From contig NZ_NEVT01000008.1 of the NCBI RefSeq assembly GCF_002261345.1, positions 372,001-436,000 of the forward strand: a DNA stretch of 64,000 nucleotides. Reading direction: 5' to 3'. Under the pieces are notes generated by a model, which made no database searches, was not told where the DNA came from, and worked only from the letters and a program-made list of their open reading frames with translations. This document shows, one piece after another, positions 1 to 8,195 of the stretch. The DNA comes from Bordetella genomosp. 2 (GTDB taxonomy: Bacteria > Pseudomonadota > Gammaproteobacteria > Burkholderiales > Burkholderiaceae_B). Every line of letters starts with the position of its first letter. Positions within the stretch are counted from its first letter, which is position 1. Both the position numbers and the translations under genes were made by a program.

Positions 1-576
1 GTCGGCCATGGCCGGGCCGCTGCCCTTGTAGGGCACGTGCATGATGTCGACCTGCGCCATCGACTTGAACAGTTCGCCCGACAGGTGGTTGGTGGTGCCG
101 TTGCCGGCCGACCCCATGTTGAGCTGGCCCGGATTCTGCCGCGCGTAGGCGATCAGTTCCTGCACATTGCGGGCCGGCACGGCCGGGTTCACCACCAGGA
201 TGTTGGGCACGCCGGCGAACAGGCCCAGGGGCGTGAAGTCCTTGTCGATATCGAAGGGCAGCTGCTTGTACAGCGAGCCGTTGATGGATTGGGTGCCGAC
301 CGTGCCGAACAGCAGGGTGTAGCCGTCGGCCGGCGCCTTGGCCACCACGTCCGAGCCGATGACGCCGCCCGCGCCCGGCCGGTTCTCGACCACTACCTGC
401 CGTCCCAGGCTATCGGCCAGGCGCTCCGCGAATACGCGGCCGAGCAGGTCGGTGGTGCCGCCCGGCGGGAACGGCACGACCAGGCGGATGGGACGGTCCG
501 GGTACGCGCCTGCCTGCGCGCCGGCGGCGGCGACAGACAGCACGGCAATCGACAACATGCGGATGATGGCTTTCAT
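1..576 (-). CDS. Bug family solute-binding protein (tripartite tricarboxylate transporter receptor), C-terminus cut by window edge
   Basis: Periplasmic receptor of the Bug/TctC family that captures small carboxylated or amide solutes. The visible 192 residues start MKAIIRMLSIAVLSVAAAGAQA, a clear Sec signal peptide, followed by the family hallmark [16 protein letters not shown]. The VVENRPGAGG and VPYKGSGPA blocks are also present. Bug proteins are usually about 320-330 residues, so some 130 residues lie left of position 1. The start at 576 gives the signal peptide directly and sits behind a purine-rich stretch (AAGGGGAATC). It lies 43 bases downstream of the lyase gene on the same strand and is probably co-transcribed, so the lyase substrate is the likely ligand. 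That link is inference. Confidence 0.92.
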   Translation of the reverse strand, partial: MKAIIRMLSIAVLSVAAAGAQAGAYPDRPIRLVVPFPPGGTTDLLGRVFAERLADSLGRQVVVENRPGAGGVIGSDVVAKAPADGYTLLFGTVGTQSINGSLYKQLPFDIDKDFTPLGLFAGVPNILVVNPAVPARNVQELIAYARQNPGQLNMGSAGNGTTNHLSGELFKSMAQVDIMHVPYKGSGPAMAD

Positions 577-619
577 GATGATTCCCCTTGTTTGATGTTG
601 CGTCGTTGAACGGCCGCCT

Positions 620-2122
620 TCAGCCGGCGGCCAGGGCCTCCAATGCCTGCTCGCGGGATTGGGCGGCTTGCGCCAGGGCCGCGCGGCGCGCCGCCAGCCG
701 TTGGCGCGCCGCCCGCAGCGCGTCGTCCTGCTCGCGCGCCCGCGCCGCGACCCGCTCCGGCGCCGGCCCGCCCGGCACCGCCCGGGCCGCCACGCCGGCC
801 ACCGGATCGAGGCAGCGCGCCACGGTCCGCGGGTCCAGGCCCATCGGCCGGCCGAGTTGCTCGCGGCCGGCGGCATCGATCATCTGCGCCGTGATCGCGT
901 CGGCCGGCAGGCCCTGGTCCAGCGCCTGGCGCACCACCGCGCCGACGATATGGTGGGCCTGCCGGAACGACACATCGGCCTGGCGGACCAGCGCATCGGC
1001 CAAGTCGGTGGCCATGGAAAAATCCTGCCGCGCCCGCGCCTCCATGTGCGCGCGCAGCGGCCGCGCGGCGCCCAGCACCAGGCCGAACAGCCGGGCGCCC
1101 CGCTCGCATTCCTGCGCCGCCTCCCAGAAGCTGCGCATGCTCTCGCGATTGCCGTGGCCGGTATGCGTGAAGTTGGACTCTTTCACGCTGCTGAGCGCCG
1201 CCGCCTGCAGGCCGATCATGTGCCCGGCCTTGCCCTTCAAGTATTCGAGCACCACGGGGTTCTTCTTCTGCGGCATGATGCTGGAGGTGCCGGCCACGCT
1301 GTCGGGAAACTCGATCAGGCCGAACTCGGGCGTGGACCAGACGTAGAAGTCCTGCGCCACCCGGCTCCAGGTCACGGCCGCGACCGTCATCGCCGCCAGC
1401 AGTTCCCAGGCGAAGTCGCGCGAGGCGACCGAGTCCAGCGCATTGCTCGTGCAGGCGGCGAAGCCGAGCAGGCGCGCGGTTTCTTCGCGCTGGATCGGGA
1501 AGGCCGTGCCGGCCAGGGCGCCGGCGCCCAGCGGGCAGGCCTCCAGCCCCGCCAAGGCGGCTTCCAGGCGGCCCAGGTCGCGGCCCAGGGTCTCGGCGAC
1601 CGCCGCCAGGTAGTAGCCATAGGTAATGGGCTGGGCCGCCTGCAAGTGCGTATAGCCCGGCATGACCACGCCGGCGTACTCGCGGGCGCCGTCGAGCGCG
1701 CGCTGCCAGGCGTCGCAGACGGCGTCCATCAGTGCCAGGCCGGCATCGCGGGCCCGCAGGCGGTCGTGGGTGGCCAGGATGTCGTTGCGGCTGCGCGCAA
1801 TGTGCAGGCGGCCGCCCGCCTCGACGCCGGCCAGCTCGATCAGGCGCGCCTCGTAGTTGAAGTAGGCGTCTTCGCGCTGTGGGTCCAGCGGCACCGCGGC
1901 GGGCCCTTCCCGCTCCATCTGCCGCAGCACGCGCGCCAGTTGCGCGGCGGCTTGCGGCGCCAGCAGCCCGGCCCGGCGCAGCATCAGCAAGTGGGCCTGG
2001 TTGATCTGGGTGAGATACGCGAAACCGCTGGCGAACTCGCGCGCCAGGCGCGGCTCGTAGATGTATTCGCAGATTTCCGGCGCGGTGGCCTGCCGCAGGC
2101 GCCGGCTGACTTTCGATTCCAT
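620..2122 (-). CDS. Fumarase/aspartase superfamily lyase, argininosuccinate-lyase-like
   Basis: A 500-residue member of the superfamily that eliminates fumarate (or a related acid) from N-succinyl substrates. It carries the loop GTSSIMPQKKNP near residues 278-289, with the catalytic serine of that loop. Also seen are ARSRNDI (109-115) and GYTHLQAAQP (156-165), the histidine-containing region typical of argininosuccinate lyases. It is somewhat longer than housekeeping ArgH (about 460 residues), with an Ala/Arg-rich tail. Being paired with a Bug receptor and a divergent LysR gene, it looks catabolic rather than biosynthetic. Ethylenediamine-disuccinate-lyase-type or N-succinyl-amino-acid-lyase-type activity is possible. 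The start at 2122 is the first Met giving a normal N-terminus. The frame stays open far upstream on this strand, but that extension runs antisense to the LysR gene. Confidence 0.85.
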   Translation of the reverse strand: MESKVSRRLRQATAPEICEYIYEPRLAREFASGFAYLTQINQAHLLMLRRAGLLAPQAAAQLARVLRQMEREGPAAVPLDPQREDAYFNYEARLIELAGVEAGGRLHIARSRNDILATHDRLRARDAGLALMDAVCDAWQRALDGAREYAGVVMPGYTHLQAAQPITYGYYLAAVAETLGRDLGRLEAALAGLEACPLGAGALAGTAFPIQREETARLLGFAACTSNALDSVASRDFAWELLAAMTVAAVTWSRVAQDFYVWSTPEFGLIEFPDSVAGTSSIMPQKKNPVVLEYLKGKAGHMIGLQAAALSSVKESNFTHTGHGNRESMRSFWEAAQECERGARLFGLVLGAARPLRAHMEARARQDFSMATDLADALVRQADVSFRQAHHIVGAVVRQALDQGLPADAITAQMIDAAGREQLGRPMGLDPRTVARCLDPVAGVAARAVPGGPAPERVAARAREQDDALRAARQRLAARRAALAQAAQSREQALEALAAG

Positions 2123-2287
2123 GATGCGGTGTCCTTCATCCTCATGCGCGCCATTGCCGGCGCCGACTGCAGGCAGTATGGAAATCGCCTCATATACGGT
2201 CAAATCATTTGTTTTGTAGAATTCATACGGTTTTGATATGACCTTTCCGACACGCCGCCGCGCCGGCCGGCACACGTCTCCGCCGCC
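2123..2287. promoter_or_regulatory. Divergent promoter region of the lyase and LysR genes
   Basis: This 165-base gap separates the two divergent starts. It holds a direct repeat ATACGGT (2194-2200 and 2225-2231, 31 bases apart, about three helical turns). It also holds an inverted pair TCATAT (2190-2195) and ATATGA (2236-2241) in an AT-rich segment within a GC-rich background. This is what a LysR-regulated divergent promoter normally looks like. Binding is inferred. Confidence 0.45.
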
Positions 2288-3199
2288 ATGAACTTCAAGC
2301 AGATCGAGACTTTCCGCGCCGTCATGCTGACGCGCTCCATGACCGTGGCCGCGGCCCAGCTGCATACGTCGCAGCCCAATGTCAGCCGCGTGATCGCGCA
2401 GCTCGAGGCCGCCACCGGCCTGCGCCTGTTCACGCGGCAGTCCGGCCGCATCGAACCGACCGCCGAGGCGGAATTCCTGTTGCGCGAGGTGGAGCGCTCG
2501 TTCGTCGGCCTGGACAGCCTGCGCGACGCGGTGCGCGCCATCCGCCAGCAAGGCGCGGGCACGCTGCGCATCGGCGTGGTGCCCTCGCTGGCGATGAGCG
2601 TCATCCCGCTGGGCATCCGGCTGTTCCGCCAGCGGCATCCGCAAGTCCCCATCGCCGTGCATACCAGCGATTCGCCCACCGTCGCCAAGTGGACGGCCAC
2701 GCGCTTCTGCGATGTTGGCCTGGTGTCTTATCTTTCCGACGTGCCGGGCGTGCAAGCCCGCCTGTGGCATCGCGAGCAAGGCGTGTGCATCGTATCCGCC
2801 GGCCACCGGCTGGCGCGCAAGCGCCGCATCGCCAGCCGCGACCTCGATGGTGAAGAGTTCATTTCGCTCAACCATGGCGACGGCACGCGCGCCATCGTCG
2901 ACGCCGCCTTCGTGCCGGACCGCCGCCGCCTGACTTTGGAAACTCCCTACGCGGTCACCATCTGCACGATGGTCGGCATGGGCCTGGGCGTCAGCGTGGT
3001 CAACCCGCTGGTCGTTTCCAGCCTGCAGCTGCCCACCGTCAAGAGCCTGCCCTTCGAACCGGCCACGTTCTTCGAGAGCCATGTGCTGCACGCGCAGTCG
3101 CACGCGGAACCGGCGCTGGCCGGCGTGTTCATGGAATGCCTGCAGGAAGCGATCGACGCCGGCGCGCGGCCCGGCGACGCGCGGCGAGCGCGCCGTTAG
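2288..3199 (+). CDS. LysR family transcriptional regulator
   Basis: A 303-residue LysR-type activator. The N-terminal winged helix-turn-helix spans residues 1-60 (MNFKQIETFRAVM, then AAAQLHTSQPNVSRVIAQLE). The effector-binding domain starts near residue 90 (GTLRIGVVPSLAMSVIP). It is transcribed away from the lyase/Bug operon across a 165-base gap with repeats, the usual arrangement for a LysR protein controlling its divergent neighbour. The inducer is probably the lyase substrate or product. The sequence resembles the OccR/LysR branch (amino-acid or opine responsive), but I would not assign a named regulator. Confidence 0.92.
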   Translation: MNFKQIETFRAVMLTRSMTVAAAQLHTSQPNVSRVIAQLEAATGLRLFTRQSGRIEPTAEAEFLLREVERSFVGLDSLRDAVRAIRQQGAGTLRIGVVPSLAMSVIPLGIRLFRQRHPQVPIAVHTSDSPTVAKWTATRFCDVGLVSYLSDVPGVQARLWHREQGVCIVSAGHRLARKRRIASRDLDGEEFISLNHGDGTRAIVDAAFVPDRRRLTLETPYAVTICTMVGMGLGVSVVNPLVVSSLQLPTVKSLPFEPATFFESHVLHAQSHAEPALAGVFMECLQEAIDAGARPGDARRARR

Positions 3200-3225
3200 G
3201 GGGCGGCAAGCCCCCATCATCGGCA

Positions 3226-3252
3226 TGGCGACTGCTTGATATGAGTTGTCGC
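3226..3252 (+). promoter_or_regulatory. Putative AraC/GlxA-type operator, copy 1
   Basis: Two TG(G/T)CG half-sites 21 bases apart (two helical turns) flank the core CTTGATAT. A second 27-base copy with the same core and spacing lies at 6411-6437. This copy is 65 bases upstream of the amidohydrolase start. AraC-family regulators typically bind such two-turn direct repeats, and an AraC-type gene sits between the two copies (5340-6347). Assignment to that regulator is inference. Confidence 0.55.
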
Positions 3253-3316
3253 TTTGGTCGGAGGGAGCAAGCAAGGGAAACGTATATCTTCGTGTCGTTC
3301 TGATGAGCTGTCGGCC

Positions 3317-4219
3317 ATGACGACCTCCACGCCACGAATCGATGCACACGTGCATTTCTTTACCCTGCGGGACTTGCAACGCGCCGGAACCCGGCTTCCC
3401 TATGCGCTGCCCGCGCCGCACTCGCTGGGCGGCTATCTCGACCGGCTGATCGGCGCCGGGGTGCGCATGGCACTGCTCAACAATGTGCACCTGAGCATCT
3501 TGCCGGATTCCAGCCACGTATTCGCGTCGTTCGCCGAACTGGCGCAATTGCAGCGGCGCGATCCGGGCCGCTACGGCGGTATCCGGCTGGTAGGCACCAT
3601 TCTGGCCGACCCGGCCTACGCCACGGCGCAGCGCCTCGCCCACCCGCAAGTACAGGGCGTGCGCATCGTCCTGCACGATACCCCTGCCGATGCCATTCGC
3701 GACGATGCTTACACAGGGCCGGACTGGCAAGCCCTGTTCCACCGATTGCGCGGCGACCAGCACGTGCACATCTATGCGCAGCATGCACAGGCCAACCTGA
3801 AAGTCCTGCGCCAGTTGCCGCCGCTCGCGCGCGTGCTGATCGACCACCTGGGCACCTGCCACGCCGAGCGCGGCGCCGACGAACCGGCCTATGCCGAATT
3901 GCTCGACGAAGCCCGCCGGCGCGGCAATGTCTATTTCAAGGGCCCGGGCTACCGCACCGCGACCGATCCGGCAGTAGTCGCGCCGTTCGCGACACGCATC
4001 ATCGAACGGGTCGGCCCTGGCAGATTGCTCCTGGAGGCCAGCGATGCCCCTCACGTGGGCCGCGCGGCACGGGGCAGCGCCTATGCGGACCGCTTCACTG
4101 CCCTGGCCGCGCTCGATTTCTCGACGCGGCTCGCCGAGGCCGCCGCCAGGCGGACAGGCCTCGCCGCGGAGACCCTGCTGCGCGGGGCGTGCCCCGACCT
4201 CTTTCCCTCCTCTCGTTGA
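3317..4219 (+). CDS. Amidohydrolase_2 family metal-dependent hydrolase
   Basis: A 300-residue TIM-barrel hydrolase of the amidohydrolase superfamily. Metal-ligand candidates are the paired histidines His11 and His13 (RIDAHVHF), His151 and His177 (LIDHLG), and the barrel-end Asp243 (LLEASDAPH). Relatives hydrolyse lactones or amides, or decarboxylate small aromatic acids. No signal peptide is seen, so it acts in the cytoplasm. The start at 3317 puts the HxH motif at its usual position close to the N-terminus. It is followed after 18 bases by the frameshifted alpha/beta-hydrolase and preceded by an AraC-type site. This suggests a catabolic operon under the GlxA-like regulator. The substrate is unknown. 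Confidence 0.85.
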   Translation: MTTSTPRIDAHVHFFTLRDLQRAGTRLPYALPAPHSLGGYLDRLIGAGVRMALLNNVHLSILPDSSHVFASFAELAQLQRRDPGRYGGIRLVGTILADPAYATAQRLAHPQVQGVRIVLHDTPADAIRDDAYTGPDWQALFHRLRGDQHVHIYAQHAQANLKVLRQLPPLARVLIDHLGTCHAERGADEPAYAELLDEARRRGNVYFKGPGYRTATDPAVVAPFATRIIERVGPGRLLLEASDAPHVGRAARGSAYADRFTALAALDFSTRLAEAAARRTGLAAETLLRGACPDLFPSSR

Positions 4220-4237
4220 AACACTGCGAGCAAAACC

Positions 4238-5219
4238 ATGATGAACATCATCGAAGAAGACATTGCCTTTCCCGTTCCGTACCGCGATGGCGTCCTGCAA
4301 CTGCGCGGACGCGTGCTGCGTCCCGCCGATTCCGGCGGCGCGCAACCCGAACTGCCACCGGTCGTGTTCAACTCCGGCTTTACCGGCGGCGCCAGCATGT
4401 ACGGGCAATTGGTCGGCAAGGCGCTGGCCGAGCATGGCTACCGCGTCATGACGTACGACGTGGCGGGCTTCTTCAAGAACAAGGATGTGCGCAATACCTT
4501 CCGGCGCGACGGCCGCACGATTACCGATGTCGACCTCGAGGACCAGAAGATCGAAGTCCTGGCCGCGGTATCCTGGACACAACAGCGCTTTGGACGCATG
4601 CCGGTCGTCGCTTCCTGGGCGATGGGATCGGTGGCCAGCCTGGCGGCGGTCGCCGAACTGGCCCGCTCGGGCGGCGAACAAGTGCCCTTCTATGTGCCGA
4701 TGAACTACACGCGCATCGCGGCGCTGCAGGACCTGCGCGCCGACAAGGCCGCCGCCCACGCGGCGCTCATGCGGTTGGCCGATGACGACGGCATTCCGCC
4801 GTTCGATACCGGCACGGAGGCGACGCGGCTCGGCTACTACCCGCTCGATCCCGCCACGCAGGCTTATGTCGACCGCCAACTGGGGGGGGTACACGGATGC
4901 CGAAGGCGTCGAACGCTGGCCCGGTTGCGCCTACGTGAGCGCGAGATCCTACAAGGAAGGCATCGGCTTCGACCCGGAAGCCGGGCTGGGCGCCGCCGCC
5001 GGCCGCTTCCCGCCCGCGCTGATCATTCACGGCGCGCGCAATACCCTGCACATGCCGGGCGAGTCGATCCGGCTGCACCATGCCTATCCCGGCCAGAAGC
5101 AGGACCGGCCGCTGCTGATCGAGGATATGGAGCACGGCCAGCAGATGGCATCCGGGCATCCCGTGTTCCGCTACATGATCGGTCAGATCGACCAGGGAAT
5201 CCGCGCGCACTGCGCCTGA
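4238..5219 (+). pseudogene. Alpha/beta-hydrolase-fold protein, interrupted by a +1 frameshift in a G8 tract
   Basis: The first frame codes about 215 residues (VVFNSGFTGGASMYG, MTYDVAGFF, then VVASWAMGSVASLAAVA). After the G tract at 4882-4889 the homologous sequence continues in the next frame (NWGGYTDAEGVERWPG through DMEHGQQM) and stops at 5219. With seven Gs instead of eight the product would be a continuous protein of 326 residues. With eight Gs the first frame runs on without a stop to 5830, over the next gene. The nucleophile elbow has no canonical GxSxG: it reads VASWAMG around residues 124-130. The His of DMEHGQ could be the C-terminal catalytic histidine. The G8 run could be a true mutation, a phase-variable tract or a base-calling error. 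Confidence 0.75.
4882..4889 (+). repeat. Homopolymeric G8 tract at the frameshift
   Basis: Eight consecutive Gs sit exactly where the reading frame of the alpha/beta-hydrolase changes. Loss of one G restores the frame. Homopolymeric G/C tracts are known slipped-strand switches in Bordetella (bvgS and fim promoters). Whether this one switches is not shown. Confidence 0.7.
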
Positions 5220-5339
5220 GGCGCGCAAGCGCGGCGGCGCCCGCCGGCGCCGCCGCGGCAGTGGCCGGACGCGCCGCCTTTCTGCTATACACCAACTTCG
5301 ACACGGGCCACCGGCACTGGCAATGCAGAAAGGAGCACT

Positions 5340-6347
5340 ATGGGAAATTCGTCAGCGACGACGACCGGAATCGCGGACAGCGCAGCCCCGGCCTCTGCCA
5401 CGCCACGGCGCATCGGCCTGCTGATCTTTCCCGAGTTCTCCCTGATGGCGCTCGCATCCGCCATCGAGCCCCTGCGCGCGGCCAACCGGCTCGCCGACCG
5501 CCAGCTCTACACCTGGCATCTACTGTCGCCCGAGCAAGGCGGCGTATCTTCCAGCAGCGGATTCGAACTGCAGACCACGTCAATCGACGATGCGCCGCCA
5601 ATAGATCGCCTGTTCATCGTGGCCAGCCTGAGAATCGAGAAGCTGCACGATGCGCGCGTCAATCGCTTCCTGCAAAGGCTTGCCGCAACCGGGACCACGC
5701 TCGGGGCCCTGAGCACCGGCACCTTCGTGCTGGCGCGTGCCGGCCTGCTTTCCGGCCACCAATGCACGCTGCACTGGGAATCGCTGCGGCAGTTCGCCGA
5801 AGAGTTCCCTACCATACAAGTCTGCCGTGAACTGTACGTGCGCGACCGCACCCGCTGGACCTGCGCCGGCGGCACCGCGGCGATAGACCTGATGCTCGAT
5901 CAGATATCCAGCGACTACGGGGGCCAGCTGGCGGCCGACGTGGCCGAGCAGTTCCTGCACAGCCGCATCCGCGGCCCGCACGAGCACCAGCGCATGGCGA
6001 TCCAATGGCGCTATGGCGTGAACGATTCCCGCATCACCGCGGCAATCGCCTGCATGGAAGAAAACCTTGAGCATCTAGTCGCCATCGAGGATATCGCCAA
6101 GCGCTGCAACCTGTCCCTGCGACAGCTCGAACGCCTGTGGCACCATCACTTCGGCATGACGCCCCAGCGCTTTTACCTGGCCGTGCGGTTGAACGAGGCG
6201 CGCCGGCTGCTCAAGGAAAGCACGGAATCGATCTCGTCGATCGCGCTGCGCTGCGGGTTCGTCTCGGCTTCGCACCTGGGCAGCGCCTACCGCAACGCCC
6301 ACGGCCATACGCCCGGCGACGAACGTCGGAAATCCGACAATCGCTGA
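5340..6347 (+). CDS. GlxA/CdhR-type AraC family regulator with DJ-1/PfpI domain
   Basis: A 335-residue regulator. Residues about 23-190 form a DJ-1/PfpI-like class I glutamine-amidotransferase fold (IGLLIFPEFSLMALASAIEPLRAA, split here only by description). Residues about 225-325 form an AraC double helix-turn-helix (IEDIAKRCNLSLRQLERLW, then ISSIALRCGFVSASHLGSAYR). Members of this family (CdhR, GbdR, SouR, ArgR) sense carnitine, betaine, sarcosine or arginine derivatives and activate their catabolic genes. The start at 5340 follows GAAAGGAGC, a good ribosome site. Its position between two operons that share a 27-base motif, and the adjacent betaine-type ABC transporter, make it the likely activator of both. 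The exact inducer is unknown. Confidence 0.9.
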   Translation: MGNSSATTTGIADSAAPASATPRRIGLLIFPEFSLMALASAIEPLRAANRLADRQLYTWHLLSPEQGGVSSSSGFELQTTSIDDAPPIDRLFIVASLRIEKLHDARVNRFLQRLAATGTTLGALSTGTFVLARAGLLSGHQCTLHWESLRQFAEEFPTIQVCRELYVRDRTRWTCAGGTAAIDLMLDQISSDYGGQLAADVAEQFLHSRIRGPHEHQRMAIQWRYGVNDSRITAAIACMEENLEHLVAIEDIAKRCNLSLRQLERLWHHHFGMTPQRFYLAVRLNEARRLLKESTESISSIALRCGFVSASHLGSAYRNAHGHTPGDERRKSDNR

Positions 6348-6410
6348 ACAACCGCCCGGCGCTCCAGACTACGCGGCAAGGGGCTGGGCAGGCCGGCGCC
6401 CGGCGCATGA

Positions 6411-6437
6411 TGTCGGATTCTTGATATAGTCTGTCGG
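6411..6437 (+). promoter_or_regulatory. Putative AraC/GlxA-type operator, copy 2
   Basis: TGTCGG repeats 21 bases apart, with the same central CTTGATAT as at 3226-3252 and the same spacing. It lies 73 bases upstream of the ABC transporter operon. The flanks differ between copies while the half-sites and core agree, as expected for a binding site rather than a duplicated segment. Confidence 0.55.
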
Positions 6438-6510
6438 GCCATCGGTTCACCCCCGGGCGCCTCTTATAGCATCATCCCCCCCAAACCCCACCCGAGGGGA
6501 GGAGACGCAA

Positions 6511-7194
6511 ATGGAGACGCTTCGCTTCATCGGCGAGAACTTGCCGTTGATCGGCTCGCTGACGCTGCAGCACCTGGGCATCGTATCGGTGGCCGTCGGG
6601 CTCGCCGTGCTTACCGGCGTGCCGATCGGAATCGCAATATCCCAGCACGAACGCGGCGCGCGCGTAGTGCTGGCCGTCGCCGCGATCGTGATGACCATAC
6701 CGTCGGTCGCGCTGTTCGGCCTGATGATTCCCCCGCTTTCGCTCATCGGGCAGGGTATCGGCATGGTCCCGGCGATCATCGCGCTGTTCCTGTATTCGCA
6801 GTTGCCGATCATCCGCAACACCACCACGGCGATTTCCAACGTCGATCCGGCCCTGCGCGAAGCCGCGTACGGCATGGGCATGTCGTCATGGCAACGCCTC
6901 TGGAAGGTTGAACTGCCCATCGCCGTTCCGCTCATCATGGCCGGTGTACGCGTGGCCGTGGTCATCAATATCGGCATCGCGGCTATCGCCACCTACATCG
7001 GCGCCGGCGGATTGGGCGCCCTGATCAGCCGCGGCATTTCGCAATCCGATTCGCGCCAGCTACTGGCCGGCGCCCTGCTCATCAGCATCATCGCGGTGGC
7101 CGCGGACTACCTGCTGCACTGGCTTCAAGGCGCGCTGACGCCCGAGGGCCTGCGTCAGCCGGCGCGCGCCAGCCGCAAGGAAGCCATTGCATGA
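6511..7194 (+). CDS. Osmoprotectant/quaternary-amine ABC transporter permease (first)
   Basis: A 227-residue inner-membrane permease of the OpuCB/YehW/OsmW type. It has about five to six hydrophobic segments and the binding-protein-dependent transport (EAA-like) loop around ALREAAYGMGMSSWQRLWKV. The ribosome site GGGGAGGAGAC precedes the start. It opens an operon with the ATPase (4-base overlap), a second permease and a binding protein, the complete make-up of a glycine-betaine/choline-type importer. The neighbouring regulator and amide hydrolases suggest catabolic uptake rather than osmoprotection. That is inference. Confidence 0.92.
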   Translation: METLRFIGENLPLIGSLTLQHLGIVSVAVGLAVLTGVPIGIAISQHERGARVVLAVAAIVMTIPSVALFGLMIPPLSLIGQGIGMVPAIIALFLYSQLPIIRNTTTAISNVDPALREAAYGMGMSSWQRLWKVELPIAVPLIMAGVRVAVVINIGIAAIATYIGAGGLGALISRGISQSDSRQLLAGALLISIIAVAADYLLHWLQGALTPEGLRQPARASRKEAIA

Positions 7195-8195
7195 TCCAGA
7201 TCCAGAACCTCTGCAAGCGATACGGCGCCATCACGGCGGTCGAGGACGTCTCGTTCGAAGTCGAGGAAGGCCAAGTCTGCGTGCTGCTCGGCTCTTCAGG
7301 CTGCGGCAAGACGACGACGCTGAAAATGATCAACCGTCTGATCGAGCCCACGTCGGGCCGGGCGCGGATCGCCGGCCGTGACACGGCCGAGCTGGACTCG
7401 GTCACGCTGCGACGCTCCATCGGCTATGTCATCCAGCAAGTCGGCCTGTTCCCGAACATGACGGTCGAAGACAACATCTGCGTCGTCCCCAACCTGCTGG
7501 GATGGGACAAGCAGAAAAGCCGCCGGCGCGCCGCCGAACTGCTGGAGATCGTCGCGCTCGACCCGGCCATGTTCCTGAAGCGCTATCCGCGCGAACTGTC
7601 GGGCGGCCAGCAGCAGCGCGTCGGCGTGGCCCGGGCGCTGGCCGCCGACCCGCCTGTCATGCTGATGGACGAACCCTTCGGCGCGATCGACCCGATCAAC
7701 CGCGATGCCATCCAGGACGAGTTCATGCGCATCCAGCGGCAGGTCCGCAAGACGGTGCTGTTTGTCAGCCACGATATCGACGAGGCAGTCAAGATGGCCG
7801 ACTGCGTCGCCCTGTTCCGGGCTGGCCGGATCGAACAATTCGGATCGCCGGACGACCTGCTGGCCCGTCCCGCTACGGACTTCGTCGCGGATTTCATGGG
7901 CAGCGACCGCATCCTGAAGCGGCTGCGGCTGATGCAGGCGCACAGTATCGTGCGCCGCGATGCCGGGGCGGCCGGCGTGCCGCTGGAGATGGACCGCGAT
8001 GGCCGGATCATCGGCGCGGTGCCTCTGCGGGTGCGCCCCGCGGATGACCTGCGGCACGTGCTGTCGGCCCAGTTGGCGAGCCGCACCACCTGGGCGGCGT
8101 GCGTCGATGACGACCGGCGCTGCCTCGGCGTCGTGCTGCAGTCTGACATCCTGGCCAGGCTGACGGAACACCAGGCGACCGCGAGGCAGGCATGA
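7191..8195 (+). CDS. Osmoprotectant/quaternary-amine ABC transporter ATP-binding protein
   Basis: A 334-residue ABC ATPase. Walker A GSSGCGKTT is at residues 34-42, with signature [15 protein letters not shown], Walker B VMLMDEPFGAIDP and switch His in LFVSHDIDEA. After residue about 240 there is a short C-terminal regulatory region. It has a CBS-like segment (LRVRPADDLRHV, then LGVVLQSDILARL), as in ProV/OpuA ATPases, though only one recognisable CBS-like unit is visible. It overlaps the first permease by four bases (ATGA) and the second permease likewise. Translational coupling within the operon is therefore likely. Confidence 0.93.
   Translation: MIQIQNLCKRYGAITAVEDVSFEVEEGQVCVLLGSSGCGKTTTLKMINRLIEPTSGRARIAGRDTAELDSVTLRRSIGYVIQQVGLFPNMTVEDNICVVPNLLGWDKQKSRRRAAELLEIVALDPAMFLKRYPRELSGGQQQRVGVARALAADPPVMLMDEPFGAIDPINRDAIQDEFMRIQRQVRKTVLFVSHDIDEAVKMADCVALFRAGRIEQFGSPDDLLARPATDFVADFMGSDRILKRLRLMQAHSIVRRDAGAAGVPLEMDRDGRIIGAVPLRVRPADDLRHVLSAQLASRTTWAACVDDDRRCLGVVLQSDILARLTEHQATARQA

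Noticed and set aside
620-2122. Calling the lyase argH
   Set aside because: It is linked to a Bug receptor and LysR, is longer than usual ArgH and has no arginine genes nearby.
620-4894. Very long open frame (over 1,400 codons) on the minus strand
   Set aside because: Only the part from 2122 down to 620 matches a protein family. The rest is antisense to a LysR gene, an amidohydrolase and a hydrolase gene and reflects high-GC codon bias.
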